A DNA stretch of 64,000 bases from Acanthococcus lagerstroemiae (taxonomy: Eukaryota > Arthropoda > Insecta > Hemiptera > Eriococcidae). How positions within the stretch are numbered: the stretch's first letter is position 1; each line of letters opens with the position of its first letter. Shown here piece by piece: positions 9,524-18,809 of the stretch. The position numbers and the translations under genes were made by a program. The notes under the pieces are model-generated. The model made no database searches. It saw only the letters and a program-made list of their open reading frames with translations, and was not told the origin of the DNA. The stretch spans positions 1,426,001-1,490,000 of the forward strand of contig JAJSSI010000011.1 in the NCBI GenBank assembly GCA_031841125.1. Reading direction: 5' to 3'.

Positions 9524-9981
9524 AAAGATTTTTTCTGATTTTAATAAATTGTTATCTAGAAAGATATTGTGTTCAATCCATTGAGAAGCGCTGATTTGCA
9601 AAATAAGCTCCGAATCTTTCTCTGAAATACCCTTTCGCGCAAGGAAATAATCAAATAATTAGCGATATGGCCTAATGCTTCTCTTTTATAAAGCTTGCCG
9701 GCGCCTGTCCCTTTTTTTTCTTGATGTTTTAATTCATTTTTTAATAATACCCACTCTGAAAAATTATCACGATCTCTCCAATAAAAAAAGGGGAATACAA
9801 GAAGTTAGTTTCTGTAATGGAGTTTAAAAGATCCGACTCCTGGCGATCTCCGGAAAGTTTTAAGGGATAGAACATCGTTAATGCTATAAGGAATTTTATG
9901 AATTTTTTGAGAAGAAACTAGTCCTATTAATGAGAATTCGGCGTTATCATAATCCTCTTCCAGGATTCTTATGCTTCTCAT
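9524..9981 (-). pseudogene. IPExxxVDY-family protein gene, broken
   Basis: Remnant of the small uncharacterised IPExxxVDY family that normally precedes pyk in Flavobacteriia. From the ATG at 9981 the frame reads MRSIRILEEDYDNAEFSLIG and shows the family's FPFFYWRDRDNF segment after an in-frame TAA at about 9805-9807. The C-terminal part (DYFLARKGISEKDSELIL, then LKSEKIF) is in a different frame, so there is also a frameshift near 9660. The assignment rests on synteny and remembered family patterns, not on a database search. Confidence 0.65.
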
Positions 9982-10025
9982 AGCAAGTATACTGATATCT
10001 TCCTTTATTATTATATTATGTTAGC

Positions 10026-11288
10026 TTAATCTTGTGTCTTTTTAAACAAAATACATGTGTTGTGACCTCCAAATCCAAAAATATTGCACATACTTACTTT
10101 TACCATTCTTTTTTGTGCTGTATTTACCGTAAGGTTGATCTGCGGATCGATTTCTTTGATTTTTTCATCTAATTCAAAATTATTTATCGTAGGGGGTATC
10201 TCATTATAAGTTAAAGGCAACAAAGAGGCGATGGCCTCTATGGCGCCTGCCGCTCCTAAGAGATGTCCTGTCATCGATTTAGTGGAATTGATGTTAATTT
10301 TTGACGTATGTTCGCCAAACAGCTTCTTAATGGCCTTGATTTCCGCTATATCTCCTAAAGAGGTAGAGGTACCGTGGGTATTGATATGATCAATATCCGT
10401 AATTTTTAGTTGCGCGTCTTTAAGTGCGTTTTGCATGACACTTATAATCCCCGATCCTTCAGGATGAGGAGCCGTCATATGGTAAGCATCAGCTGAAAGT
10501 CCAACACCGGCCAATTGTCCATAAATTCTTGCGCCTCTGGCTTTAGCATGCTCATATTCTTCCAATACAAGACAGGCTGCGCCCTCACCTAGGACAAATC
10601 CGTCACGATCTTTATCAAAAGGCCTTGAAGCGGTTTTAAAGTCCTCATTTCTGGTGGAAAGCGCATGTAAAGCATTAAAACCTCCTATGCCACTTTTGGT
10701 GATTGCCGCCTCAGAACCTCCGGCTAGTATAACTTCGGCTTTACCTAACTGAATCAAATGATAAGCATCCACCAAAGCATTGGCCGCTGATGCGCAGGCA
10801 GATACAGTAGAGTAGTTAGGCCCTCTCAACCCGTGCTTTATCGAAATCAGTCCGGCGGTAGTATCCACAATCATCTTTGGGATGAAAAACGGATTGAATC
10901 GAGGTATTCCATTACCTACAGCATGAATAGATACCTCTTGCTCAAAAGTTAAAATGCCTCCGATGCCTGACCCCCAGATCACTCCTATGCGATTCTTATC
11001 TTCCTTTGAAGGATTTAAACCGCTGTCGCGAAGAGCTTCATCGGCACTTATGATGCCGAACTGAGCACAAGGATCGAATTTTCTCTTTTCTTTTTTATCA
11101 AAAAAATCTTCCGGATTATAAGCTTTAAGCTCACAAGCAAATTTCGTCTTGAAGTTTTCCGTATCGAAATAAGTAATAGGAGCCGCCCCGCTTACACCCC
11201 GAATAAGGGATTTCCAATAAGTATCAACGCTTACCCCTACAGGGGTAAGCGCACCCAGCCCTGTAACGACTACCTTTTTCAGTTGCAT
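10026..11288 (-). CDS. fabF: Beta-ketoacyl-ACP synthase II
   Basis: Condenses malonyl-ACP with acyl-ACP in fatty-acid elongation. The 420-residue protein begins MQLKKVVVTGLGALTPVG and has the Cys-His-His triad: cysteine in STVSACASAANA (about residue 162), histidine in THGTSTSLGD and histidine in MTGHLLGAAGA. Length is normal. It is 41 bp downstream of acpP, so they are probably co-transcribed. The usual next gene, rnc (RNase III), is missing; the following 500 bp holds only the IPExxxVDY remnant. Confidence 0.97.
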   Translation of the reverse strand: MQLKKVVVTGLGALTPVGVSVDTYWKSLIRGVSGAAPITYFDTENFKTKFACELKAYNPEDFFDKKEKRKFDPCAQFGIISADEALRDSGLNPSKEDKNRIGVIWGSGIGGILTFEQEVSIHAVGNGIPRFNPFFIPKMIVDTTAGLISIKHGLRGPNYSTVSACASAANALVDAYHLIQLGKAEVILAGGSEAAITKSGIGGFNALHALSTRNEDFKTASRPFDKDRDGFVLGEGAACLVLEEYEHAKARGARIYGQLAGVGLSADAYHMTAPHPEGSGIISVMQNALKDAQLKITDIDHINTHGTSTSLGDIAEIKAIKKLFGEHTSKININSTKSMTGHLLGAAGAIEAIASLLPLTYNEIPPTINNFELDEKIKEIDPQINLTVNTAQKRMVKVSMCNIFGFGGHNTCILFKKTQD

Positions 11289-11329
11289 TTTTACAAAAAA
11301 AAAATAACTTATTTCTTTTGAGTAGCCTT

Positions 11330-11593
11330 TTAAGGCTTTTCTTTATCGGACTTTACAGCTTCATTTTTAATGAATTCTATAGCTTGTTCAACAGTGGTAA
11401 TTCCTTCAGCCTTTTCATCTGGAATGGTAATACCAAATTCCTTTTCAAATTGCATAATGAGTTCAACAGTATCTAAAGAGTCGGCACCCAAATCTTGGGT
11501 AAAGCTAGCCTGAGGAGTCACCTCATTTTCCTCTACTCCCAACTTGTCCATGATTACAGTTTTGATCCTTTTTTGAATATCGTTATCAGACAT
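11330..11593 (-). CDS. acpP: Acyl carrier protein
   Basis: Carries growing acyl chains on a phosphopantetheine arm during fatty-acid synthesis. The modification site is the serine of [12 protein letters not shown]. The 87-residue product is slightly longer than the usual 78-80 because of a lysine-rich tail ([11 protein letters not shown]). It heads the acpP-fabF pair. Confidence 0.97.
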   Translation of the reverse strand: MSDNDIQKRIKTVIMDKLGVEENEVTPQASFTQDLGADSLDTVELIMQFEKEFGITIPDEKAEGITTVEQAIEFIKNEAVKSDKEKP

Positions 11594-12080
11594 GTTCTTT
11601 AAAATTTTATTTGACGCTAAAATAACAAACTTTAATTAAGTACATCGCTTTCTCTACGGGAATTTCAATTCTGAAATTGATATCGGGAAACCTATGAGAT
11701 GAGGGGTATTTGGTTCATTATCCGAACAAAATATAGCAATTTAATTAAACTTATATTAGGTATAAAATACTACCTTTTCTATAGTGAAGATTTACCCCCT
11801 AAAAAATTTAAACCTATCCGCAATGCCCTTAGCTAATTAAATATACTATTTCCCGATCCTTAATCGATGAGGTTTTTCCAAACAATGCCGGCCTGCTCAA
11901 TCTTTATTTGAAATATTTAGTTGAATGCGGATCATTCCTCAATACGCTGATCGAAACATCATTACAAATGATATATTAAGATAAGGCGGTTAGCTGATGT
12001 AAGTCAGGTAAGGCTTAAGCTTTTTCTGATTGTTGTTTTTCCATTGTACTTTTTCATAGTGTCGGTGATTCTCATGATTT
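11594..12080. other. Gene-free stretch upstream of acpP
   Basis: About 490 bp with no coding frame I can recognise on either strand. Flavobacteria often have a divergent purN here; I see no trace of it. The acpP promoter should lie near 11600-11650, but I found no exact TAnnTTTG match. Confidence 0.5.
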
Positions 12081-12768
12081 TTACCTACCCACACACCACC
12101 AAATAAGTGTCTTTAAAAAAGCGCCATTGGTATTTTCGTAATAATCCAGAATATAAATTCTACATTTTGACTCGGACTTATCGGATGAAATTTTAGTAAC
12201 CTTTAGTGAGTTTTTACTGTCTTTTTCCAGAGAAGGAAGACGTCTTTTAAAAATTATATCACCACGATCATAATCTGTAATAAGGCCATACCCTTGATCA
12301 TGTATTTTATACTGTACTAAATTCAGTTTCTTTATCCTGCAATAAAAAGGGGTAGTTACTTTCTATAAAGTCAACGGGTTCTTTCCAACTGATAAGATTA
12401 ACAGATATCGTTTCTTTATGTTTGGGTATTTCTTTAGCTATTTTCCAGTTTCCCCATAATTCTCTAATACTTTCAGGCGTTTTAAAAAAACCGCACCTTC
12501 CTTCCACATTAAAACTAACATGATTTGCGTCTTCTTGTTCGATTGTTAATACCTCACCTGTTGCTTTTTTAACCATCTCCTCTTTTTCATTGATAGTATA
12601 GATGCCTTCCGCGATAATTTCAGGCGCTGAATCTCCATCGTAATGTTTAATGGTAAGAGCATAGCTATTATCTTGTTTATTAGTGATTACCTGAAAGAAT
12701 ATATCCAGAGATTGGTCATATATTACTTTTTTTTTCGATACACCCTTAAGTTCTTTACCTTTCATCAC
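12081..12768 (-). pseudogene. Hypothetical protein, probably frameshifted near its C-terminus
   Basis: I do not recognise the family. From 12768 a 153-residue frame (MMKGKELKGVSKKKVIYDQS onward) is rich in charged and beta-forming residues with no signal peptide or membrane segment, and ends at a TAA at 12307-12309. Immediately after, another frame is open for 77 codons and looks like its continuation (YKIHDQGYGLITDYDRGDII, KRRLPSLEKDSKNSLKVTK), ending at 12081. A single frameshift near 12310 would join them. It may be a lineage-specific protein that is breaking, or two short ORFs. Confidence 0.5.
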
Positions 12769-13103
12769 CTGTGACCACTTAATAAGAAAGAAAATTTTTG
12801 GCAGTAAAGGATTTCTTGACCTGCGGTTCTTTTTTACCGGATTCCAAAGAGAGTTTTTGATCCTTTTTTGTTATTAAGGGCACTCGGTATTTTACTTTAT
12901 CATTATCATAGCATGCATGAAAAACAAAATGATAAGATATTGATAGGTTTTTTCACAACTATTGACTATTAAAAAATAAAAAATAATAACTTAAGACTTT
13001 ATTTATACAGGCTTGCCGTAAGAGCGGCTCTATATATACTTAAATTAACAATTATTTAAAATAAAATTATCAAATAACGTTTTATAAAACATCTATTTCA
13101 TAA
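12769..13103. other. Gene-free AT-rich stretch
   Basis: About 335 bp between the frameshifted hypothetical gene and the resolvase remnant. Stops in all frames and no recognisable remnant or repeat seen. Confidence 0.5.
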
Positions 13104-13572
13104 TCATTTAAAGAATGGTTGCATCGCAAGCGCCTGTTGAGCTTTGATTTTAGCGTTAAGGCTTAATCCTTTTGGTCTTCTTTGTTACTTTTCCTTTTAA
13201 TTCCCATGCTCTGAGAGCAATGATCTTTCAAACTCCGCCAAAGCAGCCGTAATTTGAAAAAAATAACCTGATTTGCGTGGTGTTGATCCCTCCTGTAAGG
13301 AGATAAAGTGGATGTTACGCTTATTGAATTTATCGATCATTTTTATAAGCGCTCCTTTAAGCTTCGGCCAAGTCTCTCAAGTTTCCATACTACAATCAAG
13401 GCATCTCCTTTTTTGAGTTTTTTTTTAGCAAGGCTTTGCCGATTAGGTCTTTCTTTTATTACGGAGCCTTTTTCGGTGATGATCTTATCTGCGTAAGCTC
13501 GTTTTAAAGCCTCCGTTTAGAGATCTAAGTTTTGATCTTTTCAGTGTTCACGAGAGCATATCCGTAACGCAT
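13104..13572 (-). pseudogene. Serine recombinase (resolvase/invertase family), broken
   Basis: Remnant of a small serine site-specific recombinase of mobile elements. The minus strand from the ATG at 13572 starts MRYGYALVNTE, where the family has the catalytic serine in a VST-type motif. Then come KKGDALIVVWKLERLGRSLK, a frameshifted FNKRNIHFISLQEGI, and FFQITAALAEFERSLL, the resolvase core. The C-terminal linker PKGLSLNAKIKAQQALAMQP is in another frame and stops before the helix-turn-helix. There are at least two stop codons in the first third and several frameshifts. The asparagine in the VNTE position suggests that the catalytic serine is also gone. Confidence 0.85.
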
Positions 13573-13865
13573 GGGGCTATTTTTATGAAAATGTTTTCTT
13601 CTGAGAGGAGTCGCTTTTTGTAGCAATAAAATTAATCGATTTACGTTTTTTACTACTCATTCAGCCTGTATTTACCTCAGGTATTTTCTTTGCGCTTAAA
13701 GTATATTTAAACGATCTTTTTTTTTGAACACCTACAAAAAAAAGAATACCGCCGCAGCACCTTACTCGCAAAATAAGTTCAAGACAGAAATAAAGGTTTA
13801 AAAAAGCCTTAACTTTCTTTATCTTAGTTTTATTCAAAGTCACTTTCCAAGCAGTATCTTATCTT

Positions 13866-14242
13866 ATGACAACTATGACCGCGACCAAGCCCAGAAGAAC
13901 TTACATCACCAAAGTTACATAACCTTTGCCGAGAAGATAGGCGAGGAGGGCGCGGATACGCTTACAGATTATCTCGAGGAGGTCATACCCGCTCAGATAG
14001 ACGATAAAATACAATATCTCGCCACTAAGGAAGATGTGGCTAAGGTAGAAGTTAATGTGACTCAACTTGAAACACAAATATCTCAAGTCAGAGGCGAGCT
14101 AAAAGAAGACATAGCTAACATTTCAGCAAACCTCACCAAATGGATGCTGGCCACCATCATCACCATCGCGATGGGCGTACTGGCGCTTTGTTCCTTAAAA
14201 AATAGTCCTCTTATCGTTCTATACAATTTCTTAGCGCTTTAG
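13866..14242 (+). pseudogene. Coiled-coil protein with C-terminal membrane segment, broken or start lost
   Basis: One frame covers FAEKIGEEGADTLTDYLEEV, QIDDKIQYLATKEDVAKVE, a heptad-like stretch and the membrane segment WMLATIITIAMGVLALCSL, ending at 14242. This resembles the DUF1640-like class of coiled-coil plus tail-anchor proteins of mobile DNA. The frame has no ATG at its natural start: the ATG at 13866 is in a different frame that stops after 18 codons, so a frameshift near 13900 is likely. Codon use here (GAG, GTC, GCG) is richer in G+C than in the neighbours, consistent with transferred DNA. I do not know its function. Confidence 0.5.
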
Positions 14243-14513
14243 ATACTTCGCAATCCTATAGCGGAAAAATATATAACTCCTTAATAACAAATTTTTATCT
14301 GAAATACTTTAGCGACAACGCCGCTTATGATAAGCTTTGACCTATTAAGCATGTTCGGAGTTAAACTTTATTTTAGATAATTAGGCATTAAAAATCAAAA
14401 AAACATAGCACAATACATATAAAAATATAATATATTATGTAAATATAAATTATATGATTTTTAATCAATATTAGTCAAGATATTTTAGTTTTTGAATTAA
14501 AATCTAAAAATAC

Positions 14514-15262
14514 ATGAAAAGCAAATTATTAATCGTATTCTTATGGCTGGCACACAGCTTTTTCAAAGCTCATGTGGGCATAGTAACAAAAAGTCTGCAG
14601 AGCAGCTGGAGGTCAAACGGGGATACCAAAGTGGGCAATAAGAACAAAAGCGACACCGACGGAAAAGAAGGCATCTTCCGATGGAATAAAGACAAAATAT
14701 GTTTTTAAGGAATGGTAAGAAATGGAGATGTTTGGGATACGATATCGCTGAGAATATAAAAGAGCCTTTGGTAATACTCAATAGCTCCGGTTGGAAGCCT
14801 GGTGATTATGCCAACGACTATTTAAGAAATATCGTTAAATTGAATGTAACAGGCGGCAGCCGTAAGGATGTTTACAATGACGGTACCTTAATCGCTCCGG
14901 AAGATGGCGCTTATAGAATAGGATACAGGATTTCATCCTGGACGGATAATAGTAAAGTGGTTTTGATGGCCATTCGGGCGTGTTAAACGCATGGATTTCA
15001 GTAAATAATAAGCAATCGGGTCTTTTACTAACCACACCGATTATTAGGGGAGTGAACGACGAAAACACTGCAAAACCTCAAATGCAATATTCATTAAGCG
15101 ATGCGCAAATGATTTATCTTAAAAAAAGGAGATAAACTCAATGTCCGATTCGGAACCTATAGAACTGATCTTATGAACAACAGAGGCAAATTATATATAA
15201 ACAAAGCTAATAAATACATTTATATCTCTCTGGAGAGATTTCTTAACTTAAAGATACCTTAA
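14514..15262 (+). pseudogene. Secreted beta-rich protein, frameshifted
   Basis: Begins MKSKLLIVFLWLAHSFFKAH, a likely signal peptide, and then runs through at least three frames: a serine/lysine-rich region to 14708, APEDGAYRIGYRISSW and KVVLMAIRA to 14986, LNAWISVNNKQSGLLLTTPI, then LKKGDKLNVRFGTYRTDL to a stop at 15260-15262. The pattern 'EDGAYRIGYR...GDKLNVRFG' resembles the C1q/TNF-type jelly-roll found in many secreted Bacteroidota proteins; this is a fold guess, not a family assignment. Three frame changes make it a probable pseudogene. Confidence 0.55.
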
Positions 15263-15639
15263 AAACAAAACACCGAAACAGAGATACTGACCGTATAGAA
15301 TTCTTTCCCGATTAATAAAGGAAGGTGTATTATCTTAGTAAACCCTAAAAAGCGCGCAAATAAGCGGACTTTGCAAATTGCTATAATTATCAACCAAATA
15401 CAGTTAAATGGCTTTTAAAAACGAAGTTTAAGCTCTAGGTTTATCAGAGCAAAGTGTAATAAGTCTTGCCAATACAAACGCAATTTCATCAAACATTATA
15501 AATATATTTTGACGGTGGATTATAATTTCGCTTTATAAAAGAAGTTTATAAGGAAAAGAAAATAATGTTTTATCTGTGTATATGTTGTGAGATCAAAAGG
15601 TGTTTTGTCTTCACTACCTACTGATTTTTTATTTGCTCT
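15263..15639. other. Gene-free stretch
   Basis: About 380 AT-rich bases after the secreted-protein remnant. I see no coding frame, RNA gene or repeat. Confidence 0.5.
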
Positions 15640-15780
15640 TCTTAATCGGGGCAGTTAAAGAACTGCCCCGGTAAGATCATAAGATGCCGATACATGCAAA
15701 GGTGTTTGACCATCAATATGTTTCCCATCCCATTTACAATCGCTCCAAAATCCGGGAGCGTTCCTTGAGCCCCTTTGACT
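15640..15780 (-). pseudogene. Ankyrin-repeat fragment
   Basis: The minus strand contains HIDGQTPLHVSASYDLTG (about 15668-15723), a near-perfect ankyrin repeat core, and just before it in another frame PDFGAIVNGMG, the end of the preceding repeat. Only about one and a half repeats survive, with a frameshift between them. Ankyrin proteins are common effectors or accessory proteins in host-associated bacteria; nothing here shows what the parent gene did. Confidence 0.6.
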
Positions 15781-16039
15781 CCTACCTTAGACTTAAGCAA
15801 AATCTTCACATGGCTTTTTGCAAATATTTAAGCTTCGCTTATAAAGAAGCGTTCTATTTTCATGTACCGGGAGCAGGCAAAAAACGTTTTACGAGTGCTA
15901 CGTCGTTAAAGCGCCGGGGATAAAACCCGCTAGTCCCGATCTGATGACCCCAAAGTCTCCGCGGACTACTGTAGACCATAGAAAGGGCTGAAGATCAATC
16001 CGTTTAGGCTAAGCGATCATCAAAAAAAGGTTTTAGAAA

Positions 16040-16654
16040 ATCTAAAAACCTACGCCCAAAAAAATAGCCGTGTGTTACGATTTTAAAGAAGGAAAAGAGG
16101 TGATCGATAATTACCTGAGGGTTGCTCTAAGGCAAGAAACTACAAATTCCCGTGACAACTCATCCCGCCCAATCTTGCCTTAGAAAAGAAAAGCTTATTC
16201 CGGCGGCTAAGGCTAATAAGCATGCCAAAAAGTGGGATAAAAATATCGTTTTGGAGTTCATCACCTTGGTGGAAAAGCACCTTAAGAAAAAGGGAAGCTA
16301 CCATATCTATCGGCAAGTCTTGCGCGGAGGCCCTTGAAAAGCTGTGCAAAAAAAAAACATCCCCCATATAGGCTTTAAGAGAGCTCAGCTATGGTCTTAC
16401 ATCAGCGATAAGTTCAAAGATGAAGTTTTTGAAGCTGTAAAAAGAGCAGAGCTTATAGCCCAGGGAAAGATCGTGGAGGACGCCCTTAAGGGGGATCTCA
16501 AAAGCCCCTCCATGGACATTTTTTATTTAAAAAAAACAAGCACGGCTACAGTGATAAAACGGACGTGAGTCTTCAAGGAGGAGAGCGTCCCATACGCATG
16601 ATCACAGATAAGGAAGGGAAAGACCTGGTGGAGGGTTTATTTAAACAAAGATAG
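16040..16654 (+). pseudogene. Phage terminase small subunit-like (DNA packaging) remnant
   Basis: Frames on the plus strand together give a helical DNA-packaging protein: FVTTHPAQ-like start near 16150, KWDKNIVLEFITLVEKHLKK, ALEKLCKKK, then after a shift in a run of ten A near 16347 NIPHIGFKRAQLWSYISDKF, KDEVFEAVKRAELIAQGKIV, and after another shift near 16530 NKHGYSDKTDVSLQGGERPI, ending with a TAG at 16652-16654. The 'FEAVKRAE...EDAL...FYLKNKHGYSDKTDV' layout is typical of small terminase-like proteins of Bacteroidota prophages. It lies directly before the TerL remnant, which supports the call. Confidence 0.65.
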
Positions 16655-16665
16655 CTAAAGCAGTT

Positions 16666-16960
16666 ATGATCCTTTCCGAGTCGACAAAGAAGATCATGCG
16701 CCTTACAAAGCGCGTTAAGGTCATCCGGGGGAAGCTCGGAGGGCAAGACCTACGCCAATTTTATCCCTGCTCATCCTCAGAGCCCTAAAGTCAGAAGAAA
16801 GCCGGCTAGGTATTCATAGTGACCGAGAGCATGCTGCACTTAAAAAGAGGCGCCCTGTGAGGGACTTTCTCAAAATCCTGCATAGCGAGGACTTATTTAC
16901 TAGACCAACTGCAGTAAAGGAAAGTAAAAACTACCTGACTTTTGTTTACATCATCTTCGC
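16666..16960 (+). pseudogene. Phage terminase large subunit, N-terminal remnant
   Basis: Starts MILSESTKKIMRLTKRVKVI at 16666, then after a frameshift shows the Walker A motif GGSSEGKTYA (about 16727-16756). In further frames come SRLGIHSVTES-like and LKRGALRDFLKILHSED, the ATPase region that follows Walker A in TerL. It fades out near 16960, so the rest of the ATPase and the nuclease domain are absent. This is a decayed and truncated phage packaging gene. Confidence 0.65.
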
Positions 16961-17409
16961 CAAATTCAAACGTGAGAATCAATATCTAACGCTGTTAACT
17001 TTTTAAAGTTGCTATGTTAAAAAAGAAGTATTGTTGCCCAAAGATTTTTAGCTGGGAACAATATAGTTTTATATTACAATCTTGTCGATATCCCAAGGGC
17101 TCTTCTGATAAGCGCTTATTTAAAGGCTTCTATCATAAGAGGCTCTTCCGGAGTTTCAATTGTATAACATTTATGTTTTGTGCCATAAATCGATATCACG
17201 CAAACCAAAATAATCCTTTTCGTAAAAATTGATTTTAAGTTAAGGTGGAGATCTCTTTATGGTCTGTTTAGTTGTGGGTTATTAAATAGACAGAAAAGGG
17301 CTGCAAACTAAATGAAGATAATGAAGATAATAATAAATATGTTTTATTAATTTCCACCAGTATATTTTTAAGTATAACTAACAATAAAAAAAATTATAAA
17401 GCGAATTTG
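16961..17409. other. Gene-free stretch before tRNA-Met
   Basis: About 450 bp. A short open frame at 17014-17232 has no recognisable features and I do not regard it as a gene. The stretch may include eroded phage DNA. Confidence 0.5.
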
Positions 17410-17483
17410 TAGCGTGGGGGGGACTTGAACCCCTGACCTCCGGGTTATGAATCCGACGCTCTAACCAGCTGAGCTACCACGCT
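17410..17483 (-). tRNA. tRNA-Met (anticodon CAT)
   Basis: The minus strand folds as a 74-nt cloverleaf: acceptor AGCGTGG pairing with CCACGCT, D-arm GCTCAGCTGGTTAGAGC, anticodon loop with CAT in ATTCATAA, and T-arm GGGGTTCAAGTCCCC. No encoded CCA. Whether it is elongator Met or the Ile2 precursor (lysidine-modified CAT) cannot be settled by eye. Confidence 0.93.
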
Positions 17484-17605
17484 CTGTAAATGCGCGGCAA
17501 ATATACATTTTATTTAAGATCTCTAAAAAGTATCCATAAATATAATATCCTTGAGTGTTTTGATTTTTATATCTTTCGCCCTTATAACCGAAAATAATAA
17601 TCCGC

Positions 17606-17989
17606 ATGCGTGAAAAGTTTCAGTTAGAATTTATTATGCATTCCTCAATAACTGTTCTTTACAATTATATATCTTCTTCGTCGGGGCTTTCGGAATGGTT
17701 TGCAGACCATGTCCGATCTTTAGGAGAAAAATTTACTTTTAGATGGGATGAAGGAAATGAAGAGGAGGTGGCTTTTCTAATTCGAAATAAGCCAGGAAGT
17801 CACGTTAGGTTTAAATGGGAAGAAGATGAAAACACGAAATACTTCTTTGAAATGGAGATTAGAAAAGATGAAATTACCGGAGACGTTTCACTTTTCATTA
17901 CCGATTTTGCTGAGCCTAATCAGGTAGATGAAGCAAAGTTATTTTGGAAAGCCCAGATCAGATGTCTTGAGGGAATTGTAGGTCGATGA
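17606..17989 (+). CDS. START-like (SRPBCC) domain protein
   Basis: A 127-residue protein of the flavobacterial START-like family, related to the SRPBCC/AHA1 fold that forms a hydrophobic pocket. It shows the family's EFIMHSSITVLYNYIS, SSSGLSEWFADHV, FTFRWDEGNEEE and LFITDFAE segments. Length is full for the family. Its ligand and function are unknown. In Flavobacteriia it is followed by a class IV aminotransferase gene, which is present here as a broken copy. Confidence 0.88.
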   Translation: MREKFQLEFIMHSSITVLYNYISSSSGLSEWFADHVRSLGEKFTFRWDEGNEEEVAFLIRNKPGSHVRFKWEEDENTKYFFEMEIRKDEITGDVSLFITDFAEPNQVDEAKLFWKAQIRCLEGIVGR

Positions 17990-18099
17990 TAAAGAATTAT
18001 TTATAATCTTATTTTTTTTTAAGGAATTTATTTTTTGGGTCAATTATAATACATAGAGGAACGGAATTTTTCTTTACAAGAGCTTATCTGTAGTGTCCT

Positions 18100-18785
18100 T
18101 TACGAGGAAATAGCCGTAAAATAAAGTCCTGTGCTCTTTTGTTCTTCAAACCTGATTTGCTTTTGCAAAAAGTTTGAAAAACCATTCATAAAAATTCTTT
18201 TCTGGAAGGAATCATCCGTTTTTTTTCTTTGAAAAAGTCGGTAAAGTTCATTTTCTTATTCTTCCGTTATATGTATAAGAGCAATTCCATTTTGGGATGA
18301 TCGTCCTTGCGTGATGGACATTTTCAGGGATTATAAAGTCAATGCCGATTTGCTTAGCACACTCTCGTTTCTTTCTGATCCGAAAAAACGATTGGCCGAA
18401 TATATATATATTTTTGAATACGCTTTGGACGAAGTAGTTTTTTAACTTAGCATAACAGATTAGTTCAGGGCTCACAAGGCTTTTTATTTATGCTCAAAGA
18501 CAAATGTATTTTAACACCCAAAATCGAGGAGGGAGTACAAGAATCTGTGCTAAGGGCTAAATTTTTAGAGTATCTTAAAAAGACTAATTATTATATCATT
18601 CATTCAAGAGGAAGAGTTATCTTTATATGAGCTGCAAAGTGCTGATGAAGAAGTATCTTTTCAAAGAACTTTGGTATACACTCTGTAGGTCACTATCGAA
18701 AAAAAAAGAATTAAGAAGTAACATAACACGCTAGCGCGAGATTTTTGAAGAACTTCAGCGAAAAGTTTTGTCAGAGCCCTTTTAG
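18100..18785 (+). pseudogene. Class IV aminotransferase (BCAT/ADC-lyase fold), broken
   Basis: Scattered frames match the PLP-dependent class IV aminotransferase that usually follows the START-like gene: DIFRDYKVNADLLSTLSFLS and EYALDEVVF (about 18320-18440), HNRLVQGSQGFLFMLKDK and LTPKIEEGVQESVLRAKF (18455-18580), EEELSLYELQSADEEVSF (18605-18665), and AREIFEELQRKVLSEPF at the end (18736-18785). At least four frame changes are needed. The N-terminal half is poorly recognisable and its left boundary is approximate. Confidence 0.65.
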
Positions 18786-18809
18786 TTTTTATACTTAAAA
18801 GAAATTTAT

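Noticed and set aside
18248..18475. 75-codon minus-strand frame
   Set aside because: It is antisense to the plus-strand remnants of the class IV aminotransferase, which match family motifs better.
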